From: Flavobacterium microcysteis
GTDB lineage: Bacteria > Bacteroidota > Bacteroidia > Flavobacteriales > Flavobacteriaceae
Direction: 5' to 3'
Length of the DNA: 64,000 nt
NCBI RefSeq assembly: GCF_006385255.1
Contig: NZ_VFJE01000049.1
Span: 124,001 to 188,000, forward strand
The stretch's first letter is position 1, and each line of letters begins with the position of its first letter. The notes beneath the pieces are model-generated. The model made no database searches, was not told the DNA's origin, and saw only the letters and a program-made list of their open reading frames with translations. Shown piece after piece: positions 1-8,586 of the stretch. The position numbers and the translations under genes are program-made.

Positions 1-2
1 GC

Positions 3-1283
3 CCATCATCAGCAGTTGTTTTCGTATTGCTGAAACCAAATGAAGATCGTGGTGAGGTTAAAAACATTGATGATATCATGAATCAGGTTCGTGGCCAACT
101 AGGTGCTATTTCAGGAGGAAGTTTCTTCGTATTTAGTTTCCCAACCGTACCCGGTTTTAGTAATGTTGAAGCTTTGGATTTAGTATTGCAAGACAAAACA
201 GGTGGTAAACTGGATAAGTTTAGTGGTATTTCACAAAACTTCATCGGAGAATTAATGAAACGCCCTGAAATTGCTGTAGCCTTTACTTCATTTAAAGCAG
301 ATTACCCACAATTGCAATTGGATATTAACGATGAAAAAGCAGACCAGTTAGGCGTCAAAGTAAAAGACATTTTACAAACGATGCAGGCTTATTTTGGTAG
401 TGCCCAAGCTTCTGACTTCAATAGATTTGGAAAATACTACAGAGTGGTTGTCCAGGCAGATATTGCTGACAGAGCCGATCCAACAACCATCGACCGTGTA
501 TTTGTAAAAAATAAAAATGGCGAAATGGTTCCGATAAATACTTTGGTAAAACTAACCCGTATTTATGGTTCAGAAACCGCTTCGAGATACAACTTATTTA
601 ATTCGATTTCGATTAACGCCATCCCGAAACCAGGTTTTAGTTCCGGAGAGGCCATCAAAGCCATTGAACAAGTAGCGGAGCAGCAATTACCGGCAGGTTA
701 TAGTTATGAATTTTCAGGACAAACCCGTGAGGAGATTTCTTCCGGTGGACAATCAACAACCATTTTCCTTTTGTGTTTGGTATTCATTTATTTCTTGCTT
801 GCAGCACAGTATGAAAGTTATATTTTGCCTTTAGCGGTAATCTTATCTATCCCAACAGGAATCTTTGGAGTATTTGTAGCTATCGGTTTGACTGGTATCC
901 AAAATAACATTTACGTACAAGTTGCGCTCGTCATGCTTATCGGATTGCTCGCCAAGAATGCCATTTTGATTGTGGAATTTGCGGCACAAAAACGAAGATC
1001 CGGTCAGGCATTAGGCAAAGCTTCAATTGATGCAGCCAAACTCCGTTTACGACCAATTATCATGACCTCGTTGGCCTTTGTTGTAGGATTGATTCCGATG
1101 ATGAGCGCCACTGGACCATCAGCACAAGGTAACCATTCCATCAGTATTGGTGCAGCCGGAGGTATGCTTTCAGGAGTAATATTAGGTTTGTTAATCATTC
1201 CGGTTTTATTTGTAGTATTCCAGTACTTACAGGAAAAAGTCAGTGGAAAACCAATAGCCGTAATCCATAACGAAGAAAAATAA
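3..1283 (+). CDS. RND multidrug efflux transporter, C-terminal part (5' end outside window)
   Basis: Inner-membrane proton-driven pump subunit of the HAE1 (AcrB/MexB-like) family, which exports drugs or other hydrophobic compounds together with a periplasmic adaptor and a TolC-like channel. The frame is open from base 3, so the start lies outside the window; a TTG at 27 is internal. Visible are the porter-domain segment with GFSSGEAIKAIE, the linker QTREE, and the last transmembrane helices (about residues 245-400) with the family motif GLLAKNAILIVEFA. The protein ends with a short basic tail. The TolC-like partner follows 79 bases downstream, as usual for a tripartite pump. Substrate unknown. 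Confidence 0.93.
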   Translation, partial: PSSAVVFVLLKPNEDRGEVKNIDDIMNQVRGQLGAISGGSFFVFSFPTVPGFSNVEALDLVLQDKTGGKLDKFSGISQNFIGELMKRPEIAVAFTSFKADYPQLQLDINDEKADQLGVKVKDILQTMQAYFGSAQASDFNRFGKYYRVVVQADIADRADPTTIDRVFVKNKNGEMVPINTLVKLTRIYGSETASRYNLFNSISINAIPKPGFSSGEAIKAIEQVAEQQLPAGYSYEFSGQTREEISSGGQSTTIFLLCLVFIYFLLAAQYESYILPLAVILSIPTGIFGVFVAIGLTGIQNNIYVQVALVMLIGLLAKNAILIVEFAAQKRRSGQALGKASIDAAKLRLRPIIMTSLAFVVGLIPMMSATGPSAQGNHSISIGAAGGMLSGVILGLLIIPVLFVVFQYLQEKVSGKPIAVIHNEEK

Positions 1284-1294
1284 AAATGTGAAAT

Positions 1295-1330
1295 TATATC
1301 ACAGTCCCAGTAACTGGTGACTGTGGTATA
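1295..1330 (+). terminator. Intercistronic hairpin between pump and outer-membrane channel
   Basis: Strong stem-loop: arm from 1295 (TATATCACAGTC then CCAG), loop TAA, and return arm CTGG plus GACTGTGGTATA with one bulged base. No T-run follows, so it is more likely a processing or attenuation structure that separates expression of pump and channel than a full terminator. Confidence 0.5.
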
Positions 1331-1362
1331 ATTGTACAGAAATTTAATGTTGAAAAACTAAA

Positions 1363-2778
1363 ATGAAAAAAAACATCAATAAATATATAGCTGTATTGGT
1401 TTTGATTACCACGTTTACAGCATGTAAAGTTTCGAAAGATGTCGAAACTCCAAAAGATGCCTTACCCGAAAGTTTCAGGAATACAGCTTCTCAGGACACT
1501 ACGAGCATTGCCGATTTGAGTTGGAAAGAATTCTTTACAGAACCGTCATTGCAGAAACTGATAGACAGTGCCATCGTTAGAAACAACGACCTGCTTATAG
1601 CACAAAAGAATATTGAGGCAGCACAATGGCAACTGACACAGTCTAAATGGGGAAATGTTCCTAAACTTGACTTTCAGGCTACAGCAACCTCTACCCGACT
1701 GTCTGACAACAGCTTAAACGGGTTGAGTACCAACACATTCTTGAGAAGAAAACATATCGAAGATTACAATGCTGCGCTCAACCTTTCATGGGAAGCAGAC
1801 ATCTGGGGAAAAATCCGAAGCCGTAAGAAAAGCGCCTTGGCGGAATACTTGCAATCTGAAGAAGCAAAAAAAGCATTACAAACTACTATTGTAGCTAATG
1901 TTTCTAACGGATTCTACAACCTTTTGATGCTGGATGCCCAATTGGAAATTGCCAGAAAAAACCTTGCTCTAAATGACAGCACACTGTTTGTTATCAACCT
2001 GCAGTTTGAATCCGGACAAGTTACTTCTTTGGCAAAACAACAAGCCGAAGCACAGCAATCTGTGGCAGCTCAGCTTATTCCTGAATTGGAACAGGCGATT
2101 GCTTTACAGGAAAATGCACTAAGTATTATCACAGGAAGTTTCCCAAGTGCTAAAGAAAGAAACACTACACTGGAAGCCATAGCGTTGAAAGAAAAACCAT
2201 CAGCTGGTATTCCTTCCTCATTGGTAAGCAGAAGACCTGATGTTAAAAATGCGGAGTTGGCATTACAAGCTGCAAACGCAAAAGTAGGCATCGCAAAAGC
2301 TTCCCTTTATCCTAGCCTGAATATTACGGCTGCGGGAGGACTTACCTCTTTCAAATCAAGCAACTGGTTTAATACTCCAGCCTCATTGTTTGGAATGGTA
2401 GCCGGAAGCATTGCACAGCCTTTGTTAAATGGAAGAAGCCTTAAAGCGCAATATGAAATCTCAAAAATTGAAAGAGAAAAAACCGTGCTTAGTTTTAGAC
2501 AGGCTGTTCTTGTAGCTGTTGGTGAAGTATCTGATGCGCTTGTAAAAGTTGAAAAATTAAAAGAACAACAATCTATAGCTGCCGGCCGTGTTGCTACTTT
2601 ACAAAAAGCAGTGAAAAATGCGGATATGCTTTTCAAAAGTGGAATGGCAACTTACCTTGAAGTTATCGTGGCACAAGGAAATCTGCTCCAAAGTGAGCTG
2701 GAACTTGCCACATTAAAACGTACTAGCCTTGATGCCGATGTTGAGCTTTATCGCTCATTAGGCGGCGGCTGGAAATAA
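1363..2778 (+). CDS. TolC/OprM-type outer membrane efflux lipoprotein
   Basis: Outer-membrane channel of a tripartite efflux pump, NodT/OprM family (two OEP domains, 471 residues, normal length). A lipoprotein signal peptide ends at Cys21 (FTACKVSK), which anchors the N-terminus in the outer membrane. The second half carries the family motif SSLVSRRPDV (about residue 287) and long alpha-helical segments. The gene follows the RND pump in the same orientation, so the two should act together; the periplasmic adaptor probably lies upstream of the window. ATG start at 1363; no clear Shine-Dalgarno sequence. Confidence 0.93.
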   Translation: MKKNINKYIAVLVLITTFTACKVSKDVETPKDALPESFRNTASQDTTSIADLSWKEFFTEPSLQKLIDSAIVRNNDLLIAQKNIEAAQWQLTQSKWGNVPKLDFQATATSTRLSDNSLNGLSTNTFLRRKHIEDYNAALNLSWEADIWGKIRSRKKSALAEYLQSEEAKKALQTTIVANVSNGFYNLLMLDAQLEIARKNLALNDSTLFVINLQFESGQVTSLAKQQAEAQQSVAAQLIPELEQAIALQENALSIITGSFPSAKERNTTLEAIALKEKPSAGIPSSLVSRRPDVKNAELALQAANAKVGIAKASLYPSLNITAAGGLTSFKSSNWFNTPASLFGMVAGSIAQPLLNGRSLKAQYEISKIEREKTVLSFRQAVLVAVGEVSDALVKVEKLKEQQSIAAGRVATLQKAVKNADMLFKSGMATYLEVIVAQGNLLQSELELATLKRTSLDADVELYRSLGGGWK

Positions 2779-2799
2779 CGGCTACCCATGGCCTTTTGA

Positions 2800-2840
2800 A
2801 ATCAATTGTCTGGAAATCAATTCAGGCAGTTGATTTTTTT
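2800..2840 (+). terminator. Rho-independent terminator of the efflux operon
   Basis: Arms AATCAATTGTCTG (2800-2812) and CAGGCAGTTGATT (2823-2835) pair with G-U wobbles, and seven T follow immediately. Confidence 0.7.
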
Positions 2841-2891
2841 ATTTCCAAAAACTAAAATCTTTTTCAAAATAGCTATTTTTATAAACAGTAA

Positions 2892-4751
2892 ATGAATTAT
2901 ATGCAGGACACTTTCTTCTTTCAGGCAATGATCTACCTGGCTGGAGCCGTAATTATGGTTCCAATTGCCAAACGACTTGGTCTGGGTTCTGTGTTGGGAT
3001 ATCTCCTGGCAGGAATCATCATTGGCCCCGCCTTTTTAGGTCTCATTGGAACCAAAGGACATGATATTATGCATTTCGCCGAATTTGGCGTGGTCATGAT
3101 GCTGTTCGTTATTGGACTGGAACTCGAACCCGAACGCCTCTGGAGAATGCGAAAAAAAATAGCCGGTATGGGAGGCATACAGGTAGCAGGAACCACACTT
3201 GTGCTCACAGCCATTACGCTAGCTTTTGGGCTTGACTGGAAAACGGCTTTAGTATTGGGAATGATCATTTCCATGTCGTCAACCGCTATTGTCATGCAGA
3301 CACTTAACGAAAAAGGCTGGATCAAGACAGTAGCCGGACGAAGTTCCTTTGCGGTATTGCTTTTTCAAGACATCGCCATCATCCCTATGCTCGCATTGTT
3401 GCCGTTACTTGCCAGTAAAGAACTGCAAGAGTCAGCAGTGGCCACGCATGCCACATTAATGGATGGCTTGCCGAAATTAGTACAGACTCTTATTGTACTT
3501 TCTTCCATAGCTGTAGTGATACTTTCCGGTAAATACCTCTTACGCCCTATTTTCCATGCTATGGCAAAAACAAAACTCAGCGAAATGTTTACCGCAATGG
3601 CGTTACTTGTTGTTGTGGGCATTGCTGTACTGATGACATCCGTTGGATTAAGCCCAGCTTTAGGTGCTTTTTTAGCCGGAGTTATGTTGGCCAATAGCGA
3701 ATACAAACACCAACTCGAAATCGCCATCGACCCATTCAAAGGTTTACTTCTGGGACTTTTCTTTATCTCGGTAGGCAGCTCCATTGATTTCCAGCTTCTT
3801 CTTTCAAAGCCTTGGTTCATTATGGGACTTGTGTTGGGTATCATCACAATCAAGATTACAGTGCTGTATCTCCTAGGAAAGTTCTTTAAAATTGGATATA
3901 CTCAAAACTTTATTTTTAGTTTCGGTCTTAGCCAGATAGGTGAATTCGCATTTGTACTTCTGAGTTTTTCCTTGCAAGAAAACATACTCAGCAAAGAAAT
4001 TACAGACCTTATGATGGCTGTTACCGCATTAAGTATGGCCTTTACACCTTTGTTGATGATGTTCAATGAAAAAGTACTGTTGAAATCCAAGTGTTCCATG
4101 ATTGGAAGCGAGGAAGAACCTGAAAGCGATGTTGATTCGGAAAGCAATCCGGTTATTATAGCCGGTTATGGTCATTTTGGAAATACCGTTGGCCGATTTC
4201 TTAGAGCCAACAATATACAAGCTACAGTACTCGACAATAATAGCGATAATGTAAACACACTTAGAAAACTTGGTTTCAAAGTATATTACGGTGATGCTTC
4301 ACGACACGATCTTTTGGAAATTGCAGGAGCCGGCAGAGCACAGATTATTATCATTGCCATTGGCAATCGGGAAAAAAGAATGGAAATGATTGAAATGGTC
4401 AAAAAACACTTTCCTAATCTTTACATACTGGTACGTTCTGAAAACAGAGACGATGCTTATGACCAGATGAACGCCGGTATCATGCATATTTACAGAGAAA
4501 CTCTTGACACCAGCTTGCGTGTAGGTATAGATGTCATGAAATTACTGGGGCACAACACTCATGAAGCTACACGTTCTGCGAGAACTTTTTTCACACACGA
4601 CGAAAAAACGCTCAAGTACCTCGCCAGTATCCGCAACCAGGACGAATATATTAGTGCGGTTCGTGAAAAAATCGAAGAACTCGAACGTGTGATTTTGGCT
4701 GACAGAGAAGCCATGTCTCTTGAAAATGCAGAAAAAACAATGCTCACATAA
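2892..4751 (+). CDS. CPA2 family cation:proton antiporter with RCK (TrkA-N) domain, KefB/KefC-like
   Basis: Membrane antiporter exchanging K+ or Na+ for protons. The N-terminal 390 residues form about 12 hydrophobic helices of the Na_H_Exchanger fold (for example FGVVMMLFVIGLELEPE near residue 65 and GAFLAGVMLANSEY near 258). The C-terminal 200 residues are a TrkA-N/RCK nucleotide-binding domain with the Rossmann motif GYGHFGNTVGRFL near residue 425. Length (619) fits KefB/YbaL-type proteins. ATG at 2892; the TTG or ATG codons further in would cut the first helix. It stands alone between two terminators. Ion preference and any glutathione-adduct gating cannot be read from the sequence; no KefF/KefG partner lies next to it, although a flavodoxin-fold reductase occurs at 24.5 kb. 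Confidence 0.92.
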   Translation: MNYMQDTFFFQAMIYLAGAVIMVPIAKRLGLGSVLGYLLAGIIIGPAFLGLIGTKGHDIMHFAEFGVVMMLFVIGLELEPERLWRMRKKIAGMGGIQVAGTTLVLTAITLAFGLDWKTALVLGMIISMSSTAIVMQTLNEKGWIKTVAGRSSFAVLLFQDIAIIPMLALLPLLASKELQESAVATHATLMDGLPKLVQTLIVLSSIAVVILSGKYLLRPIFHAMAKTKLSEMFTAMALLVVVGIAVLMTSVGLSPALGAFLAGVMLANSEYKHQLEIAIDPFKGLLLGLFFISVGSSIDFQLLLSKPWFIMGLVLGIITIKITVLYLLGKFFKIGYTQNFIFSFGLSQIGEFAFVLLSFSLQENILSKEITDLMMAVTALSMAFTPLLMMFNEKVLLKSKCSMIGSEEEPESDVDSESNPVIIAGYGHFGNTVGRFLRANNIQATVLDNNSDNVNTLRKLGFKVYYGDASRHDLLEIAGAGRAQIIIIAIGNREKRMEMIEMVKKHFPNLYILVRSENRDDAYDQMNAGIMHIYRETLDTSLRVGIDVMKLLGHNTHEATRSARTFFTHDEKTLKYLASIRNQDEYISAVREKIEELERVILADREAMSLENAEKTMLT

Positions 4752-4782
4752 AAAAAGCCCCAGGAATTCCTGGTTTTTTTTT
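4751..4782. terminator. Bidirectional terminator between convergent genes
   Basis: Perfect 14-base palindrome CCAGGAATTCCTGG (4760-4773) flanked by an A-run on the left and a T-run on the right, so it can end transcription of the antiporter (plus strand) and of the YeeE-type gene (minus strand). Confidence 0.8.
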
Positions 4783-4807
4783 ATATACTGATTAACCGTT
4801 TTGTTAA

Positions 4808-5221
4808 TTAATGAGGTAGCTTGTCTTTTAGTAAACCGTATAGAAACGTACCAATCAAAGCTCCTAAAAATACGATCCCTATGCTGTAAAAACCGGCGCC
4901 AATCAAGATAAAGATAGGTCCCGGACAAGTTCCAATCATACCCCAGCCCAATCCGAAAATTGTTCCTCCAATGATATAATTTTTAAATCCTTTTTCCTTA
5001 TCTGCAATCTGGATTTGCTTACCATCAAGCCCTACTACTTTATTTCTTTTATAAATCTGGATTCCTGCAACACCCACAGCGATAGCCGTCATGATGATTC
5101 CAAACATATGGAAGGATTCAAACTGGAACATCTCATAAATACGGTACCATGATACCGCTTCCGATTTGGTTAATACAATCCCGAAAAGGATTCCAACAAG
5201 TAAATATTTTATAAATTTCAT
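4808..5221 (-). CDS. YeeE/YedE-type membrane protein, DUF6691 family
   Basis: Small (137 residues) integral membrane protein of the YeeE/YedE superfamily (sulfur transport; characterised relatives import thiosulfate). About four hydrophobic segments are visible; the signature is GLGWGMIGTCPGPIFILIGAG (about residues 85-105) with its conserved Cys. It forms a half-transporter with the 185-residue homologue encoded just upstream on the same strand, a common two-gene arrangement in Bacteroidota where the fused protein of other bacteria is split. The substrate here is an inference from the family. Confidence 0.85.
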   Translation of the reverse strand: MKFIKYLLVGILFGIVLTKSEAVSWYRIYEMFQFESFHMFGIIMTAIAVGVAGIQIYKRNKVVGLDGKQIQIADKEKGFKNYIIGGTIFGLGWGMIGTCPGPIFILIGAGFYSIGIVFLGALIGTFLYGLLKDKLPH

Positions 5222-5268
5222 CGTATATATTTTTATTTTAAAATCGTCAACCCTGGCAAGGTTCTAAA

Positions 5269-5297
5269 CCCTGCCAGAGTTTTAAACTCTGGCAGGG
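5269..5297 (-). repeat. Perfect 14-bp inverted repeat between the two YeeE-type genes
   Basis: CCCTGCCAGAGTTT (5269-5282), one base, then its exact complement (5284-5297). A similar partial unit, CCCTGGCAAGG, lies just left of it at about 5251. It sits in the 90-base gap between the two genes of the operon and could act as a processing or stability hairpin; it also resembles dispersed intergenic palindromes. Confidence 0.75.
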
Positions 5298-5311
5298 TGA
5301 AACGGAAAATA

Positions 5312-5869
5312 TTAAAAAATCAAAGGAAGTAAAAAGTGAGCTGCAATCAATCCGCCAACAAAAAAGCCAATTACCGCAATTAATGATGGCAATTGTAAGT
5401 TACTCATCCCGGTAATAGCATGTCCAGAAGTACATCCGCCCGCATATCTCGAACCAAAACCTACTAAAAGGCCCCCAAATAGCAGGAATCCGAATATTTT
5501 TGGAGTAAAAACATTTTCTCCTGAAGTAAACAATTCCGGAAGTAATTTTCCATTAGGTGCATCGATATTCATCTCTTGTAATTTAGCTACTGTAGCCGGA
5601 TTCAGGTTTACTCCAGAACCATCGCTTAAAAAGTGTACGGCTATAAAACCACCAATCATGGCTCCTAGTACAACTACCAGGTTCCAACGTTGGGATTTCC
5701 AATCAAATCTGAAAAAATCAGAAAATTTTCCAGCTCCGGAAATAGAACATAGCGTACGGAGATTAGATGACATTCCGAATGTCTTTCCAAAATAAATCAA
5801 AGTAAGCATTACCGCTCCGATTAAAAAACCGGAAACATACCAAGGCCAAGTGCCATAAAAACTGTACAT
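5312..5869 (-). CDS. YeeE/YedE family membrane protein
   Basis: Integral membrane protein (185 residues) of the YeeE/YedE family. Hydrophobic helices are near residues 10-30, 65-85, 130-150 and 160-183. The conserved motif GGCTSGHAITGMSNL (about 144-158) carries the Cys thought to relay the thiosulfate sulfur in family members. It is the first gene of a two-gene minus-strand operon with the DUF6691 gene. ATG at 5869. An alternative role in handling other sulfur or selenium anions cannot be excluded. Confidence 0.87.
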   Translation of the reverse strand: MYSFYGTWPWYVSGFLIGAVMLTLIYFGKTFGMSSNLRTLCSISGAGKFSDFFRFDWKSQRWNLVVVLGAMIGGFIAVHFLSDGSGVNLNPATVAKLQEMNIDAPNGKLLPELFTSGENVFTPKIFGFLLFGGLLVGFGSRYAGGCTSGHAITGMSNLQLPSLIAVIGFFVGGLIAAHFLLPLIF

Positions 5870-5990
5870 AGCTAAAAATTATTTGCACAAAAATAGACAT
5901 TCGCTCCCATACCTCCATAATATTCCCATTTAAAATATAGCCCAATTAAAATAATCACTTAATTTTGGGTCAGAATTACACTTACCTATA

Positions 5991-6464
5991 ATGAAAAAAT
6001 TTGCGATTGAAATCAAATGGGGCATCCGATACATTTTTTGCTATCTGGCATGGGCCATTCTTGAAAAAACTTTAGGCATTTACGGAGAAAACATGAGCTT
6101 TTATATGCTATCCTCCCTATTGTTTTACATTTTTGCCGGACTTATCTACTCTCTTGCTTTAAAAGAAAAAAAGATTAATTATTTCAATGGAAACATGGAT
6201 TGGAAACAAGGCTGTGCTACAGGACTATACATGACCATTGTTATAGCCATATTAATGCCTTTGGCGCAAGCTTCCCTTCACGAATTAATTGCTCCTGAGT
6301 TTTTTGAAAACATGATTAATGCTTCAAAAGACAAAGAAGGAGCAGCAAATTATTTTAATCTGAGAAGCTATATCATACAGAGTATCTTTTTTACGTTATC
6401 TATTGGAATGGTAATTTCGGCTATTGCGGCTTATTTTATCCAAACAAAAAAGCAAACTAAATGA
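5991..6464 (+). CDS. DUF4199 family membrane protein
   Basis: Hypothetical inner-membrane protein of 157 residues with four predicted helices (about 10-30, 35-55, 73-93 and 130-150), matching in size and layout the Bacteroidota family DUF4199. The function of the family is unknown to me. Its stop codon overlaps the start of the next gene (ATGA), so the two are translationally coupled. Confidence 0.75.
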   Translation: MKKFAIEIKWGIRYIFCYLAWAILEKTLGIYGENMSFYMLSSLLFYIFAGLIYSLALKEKKINYFNGNMDWKQGCATGLYMTIVIAILMPLAQASLHELIAPEFFENMINASKDKEGAANYFNLRSYIIQSIFFTLSIGMVISAIAAYFIQTKKQTK

Positions 6465-6922
6465 AAATAAAAACTCTCATCCTAGTCTTGTTTACAGGAA
6501 TTCTTGCTGTTTCCTGTATTAGTACCCGTTCAACCATCAAAAACATTGATGACAACGCACCTGAGCCTATTATTACAAAAGATGGCTGGTTTTTGCTTAC
6601 AGAATTCAGCAAGGATAAAAAGTACGGCTACGACAAAGACTACCCGATTAATGTGTATTACCGAAGTGTAGCAGATGAAGACATTAACCCAAAACGCTTT
6701 CTGAATGCCCTGACCGGACCAAAAGGCGAAACCATTACTTATAAAAAAATAGAGAGCTGCTGCCCTTTCCCGACTAAAAGAAATGAAATGGGCGCCGGAT
6801 TATTAGATGTATATGAAATCACCTGGCCGGGACTTGCAAAACCCATCCGCCTCTATTTTAATATCTTCGAAAAAGGATATCTTTTTGTTCCAAAAGGATT
6901 TGGACTAAAGAAAAACGAATAA
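6461..6922 (+). CDS. Hypothetical lipoprotein, coupled to DUF4199 gene
   Basis: 153-residue lipoprotein: signal peptide of about 18 residues with lipobox AVSCIST. The mature part has several conserved-looking aromatic and charged stretches (KDGWFLLTEFSKDKKYGY; CCPFPTKRNEMGAGLLDVYE) and ends with GYLFVPKGFGLKK. I recognise it as a conserved flavobacterial lipoprotein; homologues are often misnamed 2-dehydro-3-deoxyphosphooctonate aldolase, perhaps because they lie near kdsA, which is 1.7 kb downstream here. The sequence gives no support for that enzyme activity. It overlaps the upstream gene by 4 bases. Confidence 0.75.
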   Translation: MKIKTLILVLFTGILAVSCISTRSTIKNIDDNAPEPIITKDGWFLLTEFSKDKKYGYDKDYPINVYYRSVADEDINPKRFLNALTGPKGETITYKKIESCCPFPTKRNEMGAGLLDVYEITWPGLAKPIRLYFNIFEKGYLFVPKGFGLKKNE

Positions 6923-7049
6923 AACGAACTCATTTTACGGCATAACAAAATTGAAGAAAACTTTATAATACCTTCTCAAGCAGTTTGTGCTGTATCCTTG
7001 ATTTTATGGCAATATAATGAGTTTTTAATTTAAACATTTTTTTTAATCT

Positions 7050-7079
7050 TAAAAACACCCTATCTAAGATAGGTGGCTT
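7050..7079 (-). terminator. Probable terminator downstream of the PH-domain gene
   Basis: Stem CTATCT/AGATAG with flanking CACC/GGTG (7056-7075, one bulge). Read on the minus strand it is followed by GTGTTTTTAAG. It lies about 26 bases past the stop of the minus-strand gene at 7105. Confidence 0.45.
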
Positions 7080-7104
7080 TCTATATCAAAATATTGGATC
7101 ATTC

Positions 7105-7575
7105 TTATTGAGAAAAAGTATATTGCCGTATAATTATATTTTTAATTTGTTCATAATTTTTTGTACTGATTATATACTTTTTAGAGTCTATTGGCAATTC
7201 TATACCTCTTCCGCTTTTTGTATTGTATAAAACAATTCCGTTTCCAAATCTTATTCCAACTCCATCATACCATGGAATTATAGTTTTCTTTATCCCTTTA
7301 TAATCTATATTGGAAATATTTATTGTTTTTTTTATCAAACCTATTCCAAATGAAATAGAAACAGTATCATCATCGATAATTATTGTCATTTTATAGGTGA
7401 CTAATATAATGACAAGAAAAATAAAAACAATTATTATGGTCATATATAATGGGATAGGTTTTGTTCCAAGCTTATATAGATAAGCAAATATTGTAACAGA
7501 TAAAAACAACAATGCTGGTATTATTGATAACCAAAAAAATTGAACTTCTTTGTAAATTATTTTTCTTTTTTCCAT
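7105..7575 (-). CDS. Small membrane protein with PH-like domain; possible immunity protein of the Sdp-like remnant
   Basis: 156 residues: two hydrophobic helices (about 13-33 and 43-63) followed by a beta-rich segment (DDDTVSISFGIGLIKKTINISNIDY) ending in an amphipathic helix, the layout of bacterial PH-domain (bPH) membrane proteins. The start overlaps the end of the SdpB-like fragment by 19 bases, so it belonged to the same operon. In Sdp-type systems a small membrane protein gives self-immunity, so an immunity role is possible, but that is inference from position only. The gene appears intact while its neighbours are truncated. AT-rich like the surrounding 1 kb. Confidence 0.7.
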   Translation of the reverse strand: MEKRKIIYKEVQFFWLSIIPALLFLSVTIFAYLYKLGTKPIPLYMTIIIVFIFLVIILVTYKMTIIIDDDTVSISFGIGLIKKTINISNIDYKGIKKTIIPWYDGVGIRFGNGIVLYNTKSGRGIELPIDSKKYIISTKNYEQIKNIIIRQYTFSQ

Positions 7576-7901
7576 AATGTAAATTTTAAATTGTGTTGAA
7601 AAGGTAAAATATACAATAACAAAACTCCCATCATTACTAGGCTAAAACTATATAGGCCTAAAAAAACAGCAATACTGGTATGAAAGAAAACACCTATTGG
7701 AAGAAATGATGTTTTTTTTCTCCTATCAAGTAATAAAATATATGATAGTAATAAATGAGATAAAATAACCCACCATGTCAGAAAAAAAACAAATTCAGAA
7801 TTAATCAGAGGGTTAACTAATGACAAAATACTGTCATTTAATCCGAAATAAGAATTATTGAAAATATAATATAATGCAATTCTCCTTAAAAATTTCAGAA
7901 T
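7557..7901 (-). pseudogene. SdpB/HTTM-like membrane protein, C-terminal fragment
   Basis: The frame is open from the stop at 7902-7904 to 7557 (about 114 codons) but has no good start; TTG at 7826 is the first usual candidate. The sequence shows RRIALYYIFNNSYFG, then three hydrophobic helices with LLDRRKK and the segment GLYSFSLVMMGVLLLY. This resembles the C-terminal third of SdpB / vitamin K-dependent carboxylase-like HTTM membrane proteins (about 300 residues when complete), as I recall them; no search was made. The N-terminal two thirds are absent. The upstream SdpC-like frame runs into this region and stops at 7855, which points to an internal deletion. Confidence 0.55.
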
Positions 7902-8133
7902 TTACTTTTAGATTATAAAGAGATGGGACATGGTTGACTAATTCACCCTGAAGAAAAAAAATAGCCCTGAAAATCTCTTCGGAAGTATAATCTTTTACTC
8001 TCTTTTTTAAATTTTTATCAATTCTGACTTCTTGTTGGTCATCATTATTTGTACAAGAAGTAAAAGATAAAAATAATGTTAGTATTGCGAAAAATAGGGA
8101 TAAATGGTTTTTGAATCCTTTAATCTTCTTCAT
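7855..8133 (-). pseudogene. SdpC-like antimicrobial peptide precursor, truncated
   Basis: 92 residues: lipoprotein signal peptide ending at SFTSCTNND, then YTSEEIFRAIFFLQGEL (about residues 49-65) and NHVPSL. This block closely resembles the N-terminal motif of SdpC family toxins (Bacillus subtilis SdpC has FSGEDYFRGLLFGQGEV, as I recall it). Complete SdpC-like precursors have about 200 residues and a Cys-containing hydrophobic C-terminal region that becomes the toxin; here it is missing. The last about 10 residues (ENCIILYFQ) are the SdpB-like fragment read in another frame, so the junction lies near 7885-7900. Probably inactive. The start ATG at 8133 follows AAAGGAT. Confidence 0.6.
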
Positions 8134-8586
8134 ATCCTTTAAAATTTAGAAATTAGAACTATATCTTGGAATAAGATTTCTATTATAAAATAGTTGAAGA
8201 CAACATTTTTTTCATAACTTTTAGAGATCAATACTTTTTAAGATTTTTTAATGCTTATGAATGTATCATAGTTTTAAAAGATTAATCATATAAATCGATA
8301 GAAGTTGCTTATTCAATATTAATTTTTCGAAAAATAAACATAAACCGTTTGATTACCTCTACACAAAAGGGTAGAATTAAGGGATAGTATGTAAATTCCA
8401 CCCTTTTGTGTAGGCTATTAGGCAATAAAAATCCGTTTTCTGAACGTTTATATATTCTAAAAACAAATCTTTAAAAAAAGAAAAAAGAAAACTTATAAAT
8501 CCCTGTGTTTTTGCTTCTTAAACTTTTAACAGAAATTACCTTTCGATTGATATAATTTGTAAATTTGCGCTTTCAAAAAACAACAT
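8134..8586. other. Intergenic region between the Sdp-like locus and kdsA
   Basis: 453 bases without a credible gene. It holds a 14-bp perfect inverted repeat (8359-8372 with 8400-8413, CTACACAAAAGGGT and its complement) around a 27-base loop that can itself pair further (GAATT/AATTC). No T-run follows, so it is not a standard terminator. A kdsA promoter -7 element (TAAATTTG, 8560-8567) lies at the right end. Confidence 0.6.
8560..8567 (+). promoter_or_regulatory. -7 element of the kdsA promoter
   Basis: TAAATTTG matches the Bacteroidota -7 consensus TAnnTTTG, 20 bases before the kdsA ATG. No TTG at the preferred distance upstream was found. Confidence 0.4.

Noticed and set aside
5763..5945. 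60-codon frame on the minus strand
   Set aside because: Overlaps the start of the YeeE-type gene in another frame and has no recognisable features.
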